NCBI RefSeq assembly: GCF_001632365.1
Contig: NW_024468558.1
Coordinates: 164,595-228,594, forward strand
DNA length: 64,000 bases
DNA from: Laetiporus sulphureus 93-53
Lineage: Eukaryota; Basidiomycota; Agaricomycetes; Polyporales; Laetiporaceae
Direction of reading: 5' to 3'
Both the position numbers and the translations under genes were made by a program. Below are positions 26,978 through 37,979 of this stretch, piece by piece. Below the pieces are notes generated by a model. That model had not been told where the DNA came from, made no database searches, and worked only from the letters and a program-made list of their open reading frames with translations. Every line of letters starts with the position of its first letter. Position 1 is the stretch's first letter.

Positions 26978-28393
26978 GAGCATATGAAGCTTGAAGCAGC
27001 AATTGCAGATGTGAGTTACGACGAAAGCAGGAGTAACCAACCGTGAGAAGTCCGGGAGACGCGGTCACGTGGATGACGCGTACACGAATGCCGCTGATGG
27101 CGCTGATCGATCGCATCGCGAGGCGATGCTGCGACTGCGCCACAGTGCGTCCCTCGTTGCGTCGCAGAACTTGCTGCATATGGAAATTTATGACTGAAAT
27201 GCTTTTATCGAGAAGAGGCAATGCGGAAGTCGCCCGCTGTCAATCGCGGAGCGCGATTATGATCATGCAAGTTGGATGACTTGAGTTTGAAGTTGACTGA
27301 CGTGTATCTGATTCTGCATCGGTCGGCCTAAACGTTTCCAAGGGGGGATAGATTTCTACACATAGGAATGTTTCATCATTGAGCCTTTGTCTCTACTGCG
27401 AAGCTCGGTGATTAATGATTTTTGTGGCAGTGCATTCACACCGATAGACAATGAATGTTTGCGTGCCGTACGCCGGCTCGATCAGGCTCATCTGAATGGC
27501 CAATAACATTCAACAAAGCGCGCCAATATGCATATTATCCTCGCCATTGCTTTGATGTACCGGTCATGACTATCGCAGATCCTGCAGGGCCAGCTGGGTG
27601 TGGAGAGCGCGGGCGGAAGGTAGAGCGGTGGCGACAGCGACGTCACATGCGCCACGCTGCCGCACCGTACTTCAGAACCAGGACAGAGAGATTCGCATAT
27701 ATGCGATGCATCCGTATGTAGATAGGATTCTAAGACGGCCTGAACGAAGGCCCGGTATCGTAACGTACTTTCCTAATGGTACACGACAAACAGCGTTTGA
27801 CTCGACTCGACTAATAACTCCGGTAGGTACCAACGATCCACGATGAGATTAAGAAACCGGTGGCGAAAGGAGACCGGTGATAGACTTTCACCTTCGGGGA
27901 AGGGGGAAACAGGGAAAATGCGATACGTAGAGTATAAATATGGAGTATGGCGCCTGCGGCGGAAATTGAATATGCGAGGCGAGGAGATGAGACGACGAGG
28001 GAGACTACTAAACCAAGAAAAGGCAGATGGGGGTCGGATGAATAAGAAATGAGGTGTGAAGGAGCCCTGCTGCAGTAAAGAAAGAAAGCAGCGGATGTGG
28101 GATGTGGGCGAGAAGACCTCGCGGGAACAGAGACTAGCCGTCAAGGGAAGGCGAGGCAAGGCGGAGGGCGGCGTAAATAATGATCACGAATGGTCGGGCG
28201 ACAGGCACGTCCACGGGCTTGTGCAGGAAGTCCCGAGATTATATCACGTAATAATGTACCATTGATGCAGAGACGGAGCGACCGGGTGCACCGCGCCAGC
28301 GTCGATATTCACAAGCGACAGACCCTCCATCTTCGCGCCGCATTCGAAATCGTCGTACGGACGCGCACGATCGCGCAGGACAGGGCCGTCATC
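26978..28393. other. Gene-poor region
   Basis: 1.4 kb with no convincing gene. It probably includes the 3' UTR of the minus-strand gene that ends at 28394. Confidence 0.45.
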
Positions 28394-29581
28394 CTAACCG
28401 ACCGTCATGACCACCGCTGGTGCCGGTGCCTTCTCCGCGTCGAGCTCGCATGGCTCCAGCTGGACCACCTCCATCATGCTGATGCGCTCGCTGTGCTTCT
28501 CCACGATGACCTGCGAGCCTTTGTGCGGCTTGTCATCCAATATCGCTGCCGTGCGAGACTGCTGTTGCTCACCTGGGGGTGCTTCAACACTCGCTGCCGC
28601 GCTTTTGTCTGCGACGGATGTGGTTTCCTCAGTTTGTTCCCGTATCATTCGGGTCACTTCTTCTTCGTCCCTTTTCTCCTTCTCGTCTGCTGCTGATTCT
28701 CCTTCTGGCTGATCCTGCATCTCCGAGAGCGTCCTCTCTTGTATTCGTTTCGACGTATCCTCGCCGGCCTCTCCCATCCCTGTCTCATCGTCGTCGCTCT
28801 TTATGCCCGCTGGAGGTATCTTCCTCGCCTCTTCCTCCTCACCGTCATGGTCCGGCGTTCGCTCGTCTGGTAATTGGGAGCCCTCCATGCCAGCCTGGGT
28901 CTCAGCAGTAGGCAAAGGCGGCGGCATAGGCGAAGGGTCCCTGCCCTGCTTACGGCGGCTAGATATCCTCCGGAAGAGCGAGCGCGTCGCTCCCTTAACA
29001 AATCGCCCGATGGCAGCAATAGCCTCCTCCGCAGGGTCCACGCCAAGGTCGTCCTCCACCACCTCCGGATTTCCATCCTGGAGAGTGTGCTCGTCGTCCC
29101 ACTCCTCGTCCTCGTAGGATTCGATGCCCTGTTCGCGGAGCATGCGGCGGCGGTGCAGCATGCGCGAGCGCGCGGCGACGCCGAGCTGCACGGAGGACTT
29201 GCGGCGGCGCGGTTCGGTAGCGGGGAGTGGCGCGAAGGTCACGTTTGTCGATAGGCCCGGTGCGGAGGCGGAGGCGGATGGCCGCGAGCCGGAGGGGAGG
29301 GTGAAGGAGGCGGCGGTGCGGAGGATGGACTTGTGCGGGGGGTGTGGGGAGGTAGAGGCGGGGAGAGAGAGCGACGTGGAGAGCGAGGTGGCAGTCGTGG
29401 TCGTTGTCGTGGTCATTGAGGACGCGGTGGGTGAGAGGGAAGACTCGGCCGAGGAGCTGATGGAGGACGAGCGTGAGCAGTCGGTCGGCGGGTCGATGGT
29501 TACGATGACCATAGGCTTGCGCTCCTCCTCTAGCTCGGGTTCGAATTCGCGCTTGGTGCGCATGGCTGTGGCATCTGACAT
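28394..29581 (-). CDS. Intrinsically disordered protein of unknown function
   Basis: Single-exon frame of 395 residues. The N-terminus is Ser/Thr-rich with HKSILRTAASFTLPSG, followed by a short basic block that looks conserved in character: VTFAPLPATEPRRRKSSVQL then GVAARSRMLHRRRMLREQG. The rest is acidic and Glu-rich with predicted disorder and possible coiled coil. There is no enzyme motif, signal peptide or membrane segment. The RRRKSS site could be a basophilic kinase target. Coding character is good, but I cannot assign a function. Confidence 0.65.
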   Translation of the reverse strand: MSDATAMRTKREFEPELEEERKPMVIVTIDPPTDCSRSSSISSSAESSLSPTASSMTTTTTTTATSLSTSLSLPASTSPHPPHKSILRTAASFTLPSGSRPSASASAPGLSTNVTFAPLPATEPRRRKSSVQLGVAARSRMLHRRRMLREQGIESYEDEEWDDEHTLQDGNPEVVEDDLGVDPAEEAIAAIGRFVKGATRSLFRRISSRRKQGRDPSPMPPPLPTAETQAGMEGSQLPDERTPDHDGEEEEARKIPPAGIKSDDDETGMGEAGEDTSKRIQERTLSEMQDQPEGESAADEKEKRDEEEVTRMIREQTEETTSVADKSAAASVEAPPGEQQQSRTAAILDDKPHKGSQVIVEKHSERISMMEVVQLEPCELDAEKAPAPAVVMTVG

Positions 29582-30585
29582 GGTGTCAGAAGAGCAGTGG
29601 CCTCAACTACGGCGGTATGGAGGTATCAGAGAAGGAGGCAACGAGCGCGGGGAAGAACGACGGAGACGGAAATGAGCGTGGGCATGAACGGGTGCGGGAG
29701 GTGAAGGGACCCGCGGTATCCGTGGGCAGTGATGAGCGGGATGCCTGCCCTGCGAGGAAGGACGTTGGAAGACGCTCACGACGGCGGGAGACTCAGCGAC
29801 GTTGCATCGCACACGTGCTCTCAACAAACTCTCTTGAAGCTTGATATATTGATAGCTTGATCATTTGAACTGCTGCTTATCGTCTGTATACTTTGCTTGC
29901 GGGTTGGGCTAATTATTCTATTGCTGCAATACTCGATACTCCCAAATGTAATGTCAATCACTTTTTTTTGGACCCGTCGATCCCGCCACCAAACCAATCT
30001 TCCGCCGCATCTCCCGTACATCTCCCGAGGTATCAGATCCCCAGTGATGCATAATGCAGTGCTCTCGTGACACAAAAGAACAACAGAGTAACTTGTCCCC
30101 AACAGTATCACGGTAACAGATCGAGTGGCATTCCATCATGGGAGAGCATTTGTTTTCCAGGAAGCAGACATCTATTCTACCCATAACTTGTATCACTTCG
30201 TTCACAATCCTGCAGAAGAGTGCAAGCAGTGACAAGCGTTTCGGCGAAAGACTGTGCAATTTGGCTATGACGGAGACTTGTGACGGTGCGCTCAGGCTTC
30301 CAACTCGACTTCATGAGTGAAAGACTTTTTCTGCCCTAATATTGGAATACGCCCTGCGGTTTCTTCGGCACACGGACCACATTTATCCTCGCACTCGCGT
30401 TTATCACAACGTGCTTCCAGCACTGCACACGGGCGTCTCGGTACCATGAAACCCTCGTTCCCTTCGACATCCCTCCATTCTTCCCTCCCAAAATTCAAAC
30501 CAAAAATACAAAAAAACTGCTTGCATCACTCTCATACAGTGACCGTCGCAGGTGGGCATTCCACGTCCCGCGGGCGCTTTTCTGA
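29582..30585. promoter_or_regulatory. Divergent upstream region, disordered-protein gene / IRG-like gene 1
   Basis: A 1.0-kb spacer between divergent starts. It contains GTAATG-type A/T-rich stretches and an 8-T run near 29962. No specific regulatory site is supported. Confidence 0.4.
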
Positions 30586-31841
30586 ATGACTGGAAGGATC
30601 TTTCCAGATACATACATGGGGGTCGTACAGTCAATAGTACAAGCAGCCTCGGACGCTTCCCCAGGCATTGTTGTCGCAGGTGCCCTCGCCGCAGGTGGTT
30701 CCATCGCAGGCGACTTCGTCGCAGGCGGTGTCGTCGCAAGCGGCGCCCTCGTTTTCGTCCTGCTAGTTAAAGGACTCTGCTCTGATGCTCAGTCCGGCAG
30801 AATTGCTCCTAACCCAGTTGTGAAGGTGCTCGAGGAGCGGGCCATGCAAGAAAAGAAACAGGACAATGGGGACACGAAACGAGTGGAGGAAGTCGAGCGT
30901 AAGGTGGAGAAGAAGACGTACACGAAAGAGGAGGCGAGGCAAAAAGCGGATCGCATCAAGCTTGAAGCAAGAAAAACGCCGCAAAAGGAGAAGAAGACGA
31001 CGAAGGAGAACGCACGCGAGAAGGAGGAAGAAGTTTTAGAGAATGATTGTACGCCGAGCTGCAGAAGAGCATTGCAGAGAGCATGTCGCCCATCATCATG
31101 CCCACGCGACGAGAAATCGCCTCGGCGAAAGCGCGTCTCGAATATCGGGAGGGCATATTCCATATCGCCGTCGCTGGCATAGCAGGCAGCGGCAAATCAT
31201 CTCTGATCAACGCCCTCCGGGGCTTGATGAACAACGACACAAGAGCGGCACCGACCGGCGTCACGGAGATGACCAAACGGATCACTCGCTACCCTGATCC
31301 CAACGCTGCTAATCCATGGGTGTGGTACGACGTCCCAGGAGCAGGAACCCTCAATATCCCTGACTCTCAGTACTTCAACGACCACGGTCTCTACATTTTT
31401 GACTGCATCATCGTCCTGATCGATAATCGCTTCATGGACACCGATGTTGCCATCCTACGTCATTGTGCACGGTTTTGCATTCCCGCGTACATTGTCCGAT
31501 CCAAGTCGCTCCAACACATCACCAATATCATGAACGATGTATATGGCACCGACAACGATGACAACAGTCTGACCGCCGAGGAGCGAGCCGAGCGGTGGAA
31601 TGACGTACGAGGAAGGTATGAACGCCAGAGCCGCGAGAACGTCGCGCAGAACCTTCAGCAGGCTGGGCTGCCCGATCAGAACTTGTACCTTGTCGACAAG
31701 GACACCATGACGCGTGTATACGGAAACTCCGTGTCGAATCAGACGAAGGTGCTTGACGAAGTGCAACTTTTGACGGACCCCTTTACGAAGGCGCGCTCCC
31801 GCCGCTCCTTGTCGGCCTCTTCCAGCTCACCGTATGCGTAG
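30586..31841 (+). CDS. IRG-type (immunity-related, IIGP-like) GTPase, copy 1
   Basis: N-terminal part 30586-31032, G-domain part 31065-31841. Order: a Gly/Ala/Val-rich hydrophobic segment (GIVVAGALAAGGSIAGDFVA then VVASGALVFVLLV) that could insert in a membrane; a Lys/Glu-rich probable coiled coil; then an IRG-type G domain. The G domain shows G1 GIAGSGKSSLINALRG, a G2 region with APTGVTEMT, the IRG-typical RYPDPN...WVWYDVPGAGT (G3 DVPG), and IVRSKSLQHI where IRG proteins have a TKxD G4, so the Asp is absent. The two parts are in different frames; a 32-nt GT-AG intron (31033-31064) would join them, but that is very short, so a one-base frameshift is the alternative. In vertebrates this family remodels pathogen vacuoles; the fungal role is unknown. 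Confidence 0.75.
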
Positions 31842-32790
31842 TGAGCATACCTCCTGGTATCCGCTATCTTCCTCTGTTCGTCATTGCGTCGCTTTCTGCT
31901 CGAATATTAGTATGTTTCCTGTATTTCCGTCGGATACGTTGTGCAACCAAAGGTGTTTTTTTTTACTCGTGTATCCCCTGGCGTGCGTGTTTGCGGACAT
32001 GCATGATGCCTGTCCGCATTCACGTCGGCTAGAGTATATATATCGTGGTTTCGGCTCATTATCGCCAGCTTGCGAGGTAAGATGACCTACAGCCCGTTCG
32101 TTGTAAAATCCTGCAAGCTGATGTGAACCTCAGTCGTGCTGAATATTGAATATTTGAATGCTCAAGGTCACACAGCGCGATGCACGAAACGTGAGGAGAC
32201 CTAGACGCCTGTGTGTGGACGGTGACGCGTCTCCATCATACAACTTTGCAGCTCTCTACGACTAACCTCTCGCCACGTCTGCCTCCTCGACGAACGGCTC
32301 CTTGTTGCGAGCATAGTCATCTTAGGATAGACGGAGTATTTCAGGGGGTTCCCACAATATTTAGGTGTAAGACAGACTTTTGGAAATTTTCGTCCATCGC
32401 TTGTTTAAGGCTGACGTAGACATCCTTCTAGCTTTTGTGAGGTCAAACAAGCACACCTTCTCTACATCTCATACCCACGAAGCTATTCTCACCAGGAGAA
32501 GAGGCGTCACAGGAGGGACAGAGGTCATAGCGAGAAGTAGTCGTCGGGCGTATAATGTATGAGCACAACACTGCTCGTTTCTTCAAAGCTGACGAGACGC
32601 TCTTTCATTCATTATAGATTGACAGTAGCGCAAGTCTCCAACCTTGTTAACTTAAAGCAGTGTCAATCATCGCAGCTGTGATTGCCATACACGTCCTACA
32701 GGTCTGTGAGATTCGAATATTCATCATCTCTTGAGTGACCGACCGGGACGCCTTCGTCTTCCACTTTTGTAGGCTCCATTACGAGACGCT
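31842..32790. other. Spacer between the two IRG-like genes
   Basis: 949 bp separating the tandem copies. No gene is supported. It presumably holds the 3' UTR of copy 1 and the promoter of copy 2. Confidence 0.45.
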
Positions 32791-33858
32791 ATGCTATCAG
32801 TGCTAGCTCTAGTTAAATGCTTTGGGTCATTGGGCTTCATCTTGGCAGGCGCACTAACACCTGCGGGCCCTTTCTTGCTACCGGTGGGGGCTTCATTGGG
32901 GACGGAGTGCGTCAGGGAGCTGTGGAAGTTCGCACAGCCTGAAAACATTGGCGAAAACCCGGTTCATAGTTGGATCAAGCAGGGAGGACACAGTGACTCA
33001 TGGAGCTCTCCATCGTGGCCGAAGCCCATCATCGCTCCTACTCCAGAAGATCTGAAAGCTATAAAGACACGGCTGGAATTCCAAGATGGCATGTTTCATA
33101 TGGCCGTAGTGGGCACCGCTGGCAGCGGTAAATCATCTCTGATCAATGCATTCCGCGGCCTCCGGAACGGGGACGCAGGTGCGGCTCCCACCGGAACGGT
33201 AGAGACGACGATGAATATCACTCGCTATCCCGATCCCGATCCCGACAAACCATATGTCTGGTATGACGTCCCCGGCGCAGGTACTCTCAACACTCCCGGG
33301 GAGCGTTATTTCCATGACCAGGGATTGTACGCGTTTGATGGCATCATCGTCTTGTTCGACATACGCTTCACACAGATCGACGTTGAGATCCTCCGTAACA
33401 GCGCGAGATTCAATATTCCTACATACATTGTGCGTTCCAAGTCGTTACAACACATCCGGAACGTTATGGGGGACATGCCATGCGACGGTGGATCGAAGTG
33501 TAACGAAGCCAGACAGTGGAAGAAGGCTCGTACGAAGTATGTTGAAGATACACGCAAAAATGTCAAGCAAATCCTGGCCAGGGCTGAGCTCAAGGAGCAG
33601 CGATGCTATCTTGTGGACAAGGACGTCTTGGTTGGTTTGATCAACCCACAAAAGCATATGCCTCAAGAAGACCGTACGCAGAAGGATGACTCGTTGGAAA
33701 ATGCCATTGACGAAATACCGTTGATTGTGGACCTCCTTCGCAATAATCTCGTCAGCCGAGCCAGGCCTCTGGTTCAAAAATACCTCGACGAGATTAGCAG
33801 TTACTTTCCTGATTGGCAGGTGGCCATGCCTGAGTTGCGAGACGTCTTTCCTCGATGA
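32791..33858 (+). CDS. IRG-type (immunity-related, IIGP-like) GTPase, copy 2
   Basis: Single exon, 355 residues. The N-terminus is hydrophobic (LVKCFGSLGFILAGALTPAG then PFLLPVGASLG), likely membrane-associated, followed by a short linker without the Lys/Glu coil of copy 1. The G domain begins near residue 100: G1 GTAGSGKSSLINAFRG, G2 APTGTVETTMNITRYPDPD, G3 YVWYDVPGAGTLNTPG, FDGIIVLFDIRFTQIDVEIL, then IVRSKSLQHI in place of the canonical (N/T)KxD, and a conserved YLVDKDVL. It clearly derives from the same ancestor as copy 1 by tandem duplication and continues about 60 residues further than copy 1. The start is the first ATG, which precedes the hydrophobic segment. Confidence 0.85.
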   Translation: MLSVLALVKCFGSLGFILAGALTPAGPFLLPVGASLGTECVRELWKFAQPENIGENPVHSWIKQGGHSDSWSSPSWPKPIIAPTPEDLKAIKTRLEFQDGMFHMAVVGTAGSGKSSLINAFRGLRNGDAGAAPTGTVETTMNITRYPDPDPDKPYVWYDVPGAGTLNTPGERYFHDQGLYAFDGIIVLFDIRFTQIDVEILRNSARFNIPTYIVRSKSLQHIRNVMGDMPCDGGSKCNEARQWKKARTKYVEDTRKNVKQILARAELKEQRCYLVDKDVLVGLINPQKHMPQEDRTQKDDSLENAIDEIPLIVDLLRNNLVSRARPLVQKYLDEISSYFPDWQVAMPELRDVFPR

Positions 33859-34891
33859 CGTCCCCATGGAAAGGTCTATCTTGATGGCCGCGCCTTCCGG
33901 CTCACAGGCAGAGCTGCCGTCTCTCACTGGGCTCCTTGCGACTTCTTGCGCTACAGATCCGTCCTCCTTATCGTTGATGAACCTCTCTCGATTTCCTCGT
34001 GTATTGACATTCCCCCATCTTGTTGACTGCGATCAGTATTAATGCTAGCTCTCGCTGCATCCCCTGATTCTACCGGTTTATGTATTGTACGTGAAAATGG
34101 CTTGCTCTCTTGTATTCACAATATCAATCCATGCCTCGTATCACCCTGCTTGTGTCGCGCGGACACCGGGAGGTAAGTCAGTACGTGCACGAGCTGGTGT
34201 GCGGCATCAAGGGATCAGCATAGATGCGTAATTGGCTTTCTTTGACTGACCTTCATCAACGTGCGAGTCCTTAAACAAAAACTGTATGACATCTGCAACC
34301 ATGATTATACTATGAGGGAATATGTAGGCCACGTAGTGCTCTATAGCGCATTATAGCCGCTCATAGTATATTTCAGTTCCAGATGGATGTCGTTCAACAC
34401 CTCACACGTACTAATCTGTAGGTCTTCCTTGCGGCCTCCTGGCATGCATGACGGCGGTACGCGATCTATCTGCATCTTCCACACATGGACTAGGGAAGCA
34501 GAATGTTATCTAGAGCAGTCAGGAGTCTGCATACATCATGGACGCTATCAACCATAAATCTGGGAATTCTCGGAAGTTGATCAGCGTATAAACGCTCTGC
34601 AAGTGTGTTCAATAGAGTAACGAAGTATAAGGAGTTAACTATGGCATATCCGCTCTGCAAGCATGATAGGTGGGTCGCTAAGAAAGTCATCTCCTAACCT
34701 GAACAGCGCTGAGTGCGAGCACATGAGTGCGCTTGATCAGTACGTCCCGGCGTCCATTCTCAGGTCAGATACCTCAGACGAGAAAAACGTATTTGTCCAT
34801 AACGTTACCTACAAATACATGGTGAATACGCTCCCTTCATTTACCAATAAGCCCCAATGACTACGCATGAAGCCCACACAGAAGTCCTTTC
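33859..34891. other. Intergenic, convergent
   Basis: A 1.0-kb A/T-richer spacer between the IRG-like copy 2 (+) and the small two-exon gene (-). Nothing recognised. Confidence 0.45.
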
Positions 34892-35367
34892 TCAAACCAG
34901 TTTTTTATCTTCAGCAATTCCCAGATCCTCACCCGTCACTCCCGCAGAACCAGATAAGACAGCCGCCGCCATCTGCCGGCGTTGAGCGGCGTCGCTGCTG
35001 GTGTCCGGATCATCGACGAATGCATGAGCGTGGATCTTCTTTTCGAGACGTTCGACACCTGAATGATATACTTTGAGTCATTACACCATATTCGTTTCGT
35101 CCAGACTGCAAACTACATACCCTTGTACAGGGGAGCTGATATCCTGTCGTCAGAACACATACCATCAGATTCTCACGAAGTAAACTCACCCTCGTTTACA
35201 TTAGGATCTCTCCTTTTCTCCTGTTGGGGAGGTACGAGGAATGCTGCGCCTTCCGATGTCGTGTTTGTGCTCTGAGATTGTGGAGGCATCTCATGGTCAA
35301 CGGGGAGCCTCCCTTTCCACTGATTTGCGGTTGATTTCTCTTCCTGCTGCGGAACGAGATGGCTCAT
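34892..35367 (-). CDS. Small conserved-looking protein, 114 residues
   Basis: Two exons, 35190-35367 and 34892-35058, with a 131-nt intron that keeps phase. It begins MSHLVPQQEEKSTANQWKGR, contains LPVDHEMPPQSQSTNTT and FLVPPQQEKRRDPNVNEG, and exon 2 gives VERLEKKIHAHAFVDD, AAQRRQMAAAVLSGSAG and GEDLGIAED. It is hydrophilic with a probable helix in the second half; there is no signal peptide or membrane segment. The splice sites (GTGAGT, TTCAG) are strong. I recognise no family. It is divergent from APN1, starting about 250 bp away, so the two may share a promoter containing a GATCACGTGG E-box-like site near 35553. Confidence 0.6.
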
Positions 35368-35623
35368 GATAAACGAGAAGTTGTGCGTGGAAGTCGTTCA
35401 AGTGGGATGGGAGGATGTGGTGTAAAGAAAAGTGTAATGAGCGACCATAGGGTTTATATATGCGCGGTGTTGGGCGAAGGTGCGTGACTGACATCACATC
35501 ATGTCGTAGGACGACGCGCCACTTCCCCATTCGAGAGAACGGGCCACCAAGATCACGTGGTCGCGTTTGGTGGCGAACAGCGACGAGCGCTAATGGACTT
35601 CACCCGGCGTCCGACTCGCGATA

Positions 35624-37521
35624 ATGTCTGCACTTCCTCTGCGCCGGAGTACCCGTCTGGCCTCTGCAGCTCGGGTCCTAACAGCTGGAAAGGCTGCTCG
35701 CAATTCCGTAAAACACACTGAGGACACAGAAGCAGCGGCGATAGATAGCCCCAGACCAGCCAAACGTGCTCGAAAGGCAAAGACGCGAACACAAGTCAAA
35801 GTAGCATCGGAGGACTCAGGAAAAAAGCTGGTCGACGATGTTGAGGATGAGGTACCGAAACCGAAGCGGGTCCGTCCGAAAGCTGTGCTTGTTGAGCCCG
35901 TTCCTACGGATTTCGCTCCGAGAGCTGTAAACGCGTGGAAGATCGGCCCACATGTCTCGGGTGCAGGAGGAGTTGAGAATACCATCGTAAATGCCGCGGC
36001 AGTTGGGTGAGAGCAAATGTGATGAAGCTATTGTGGTAACTGACTCGTCGCTAGTGCGAATGCGTTTGCAGTGTTCGTCAAGTCGCAGCGGAAATGGGTT
36101 TCATCGCCCCTTACCAGCGAGTCTATCGCCTCGTTCAAGTCACGGATGAAGGCGTTTGGATATAGCCCATCTCATATATTACCACATGGAAGCTATCTCA
36201 TAAATCTTGGCAACCCCGACGAGTGTGCACTTCTGATTGTTTTCCCCGTGACAAGTGAGATCTGATTCCTACCTGCAGAGAGAAACGAGAGAAGTCGTAC
36301 CAGTGTTTCCTGGATGACCTGAAGAGATGTGAAGAGCTTGGTCTGCATCTGTACAACTTTCAGTGAGACTCCTCCGTCGCCGACTGTCACATCCCGTAGC
36401 TTATACATCTGACAAATTGTTAGCCCGGGCTCCTCGGTCGGCCGAGCGACAACAGAAGAGTCTCTCTCCTTCATTGCCGAGTGTATCAACAGAGCCCATG
36501 AGGAGACTAAGGCGGTGGTGATCATTCTGGAGAACATGGTCCGTGATTTCCTGCCTTTTCTATGCACGTAATTGAGCGAGCGGATGACCATAAGGCCGGT
36601 GCAGGCAGCGTAGTTGGCTCGCACTTCTCAGAGCTGGGAGAGATTATCAAGCAGGTAGAGAACAAGAGCAGAGTCGGAGTCTGCCTGGATACATGTGCGT
36701 GGCTCAAGTCTCGACTTATCATCGGCATGAATTGTCTGATTATGAACTTTAGGTCATACGTTTGCTGCGGTACGTAGTATCGGATTTCACACAGAGGCAA
36801 CGTCTCATCTCTACCGGCCGTGAAGGGCTACGACATCAGAACGAAAGATGGATGGAAGTAAGTTGCGCTACCGCGGGTCCTCAAAGGTGTCAAACTCAAT
36901 TGACGACCCCGTTTTTCTAGCGACACGAGTGAGTGGCCAACCTGGACCACTCTTACTTGTATCTCTAAAGAGTGCGCGTCTCAGTGACCGAGTTTGAGCG
37001 CGAAATCGGCCCACAGTACCTCCGCGGCATGCACATCAACGACTCGAAGGCTGCTCTGGGAAGCAAAAAGGACCGGCACCAAAACATCGGGCTGTACGTG
37101 GTTGCACTTCATAACAACGTCTCGTTAGACAAATCAGAACCAGAACTGACCATGCAATGCGCTCTACAGCGGTGAGCTCGGCCTCACTACCTTCGCCCAC
37201 ATCCTCTCGGACCCGCGTACCAAGGACATTCCGCTCATCCTCGAGACGCCCGCGTTCGACACCACCACCACTCCGGGCGGCGACGTGTGGAGAAAGGAAA
37301 TCGAAGTCCTCAACCGTTTCTCAACCCTTGCGAAAGAGAAGGACGCGGACCTGGAGGGGTGGACGGCGGAGATCGCGGCGGTGGTCAAGAAGGCGAGCGT
37401 GGCAACGGATGCAAAGGGGCGGAAGGTGAGCACCGGGAAGAGGAAGACGCGGAAGCGGAATGCGAAGAAGTTGGAGGAGGGGGAGGAGGAGGAAGACAGC
37501 GAGGATGAAGAGTCGGTGTGA
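35624..37521 (+). CDS. APN1: AP endonuclease, endonuclease IV family (Apn1)
   Basis: Base-excision-repair endonuclease that cuts at abasic sites and trims blocked 3' ends using a three-metal centre. Ten exons: 35624-36006, 36055-36222, 36279-36362, 36424-36538, 36595-36694, 36753-36769, 36826-36857, 36921-36928, 36985-37093, 37170-37521; all phases close, about 455 residues. A basic, NLS-like N-terminus ([15 protein letters not shown]) precedes the TIM-barrel: [89 protein letters not shown] and [10 protein letters not shown]. The metal-ligand His/Glu/Asp residues of these family motifs are all present. The C-terminus is a long Lys/Glu-rich tail ending EDSEDEESV. The 8-nt exon 36921-36928 is unusual. 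Confidence 0.93.
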
Positions 37522-37979
37522 GAGCTCCGGCGGACGTGGGCATGGCTGATTGTGAGCACATGTACTGTTATATATCGTACCTCAAATTGCGTTTGCGGAA
37601 AGGATCTGTTGTATTGTAGACTGTGAATGTTATTTTTCGTTAATCACGTCTCACCGTCGGTCACTTGCGTTCTGAATAAACTTCAGTCAGCTGGATTGCT
37701 GGCTTGTGGATATCGCGGCACTTCCTTTCTATCGGCGACAACTGGTGCTGACCATGACCAAGGAGAATGTTTGTGGCGATGGACAGACCAACGGCATTCC
37801 TTACAGTCAACCTATGCTCGTAACTGTACTACGCGATAGAATTGGCTGAGATACAGAGCTACATGTATGGCTTCCGCCAGCGTAGACCACGATTCCAATT
37901 GCCAGGATCTCATAGGTACATCAACCGTACACCATCACGAGATACTCTTGAAACAGATGCTCTTTTCCGAAGCACGGGA
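37522..37979. other. Intergenic, convergent 3' ends
   Basis: A 458-bp spacer between APN1 (+) and the DUF2235 gene (-). An AATAAA at 37675-37680 may serve polyadenylation of the + transcript. No gene is seen. Confidence 0.45.
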
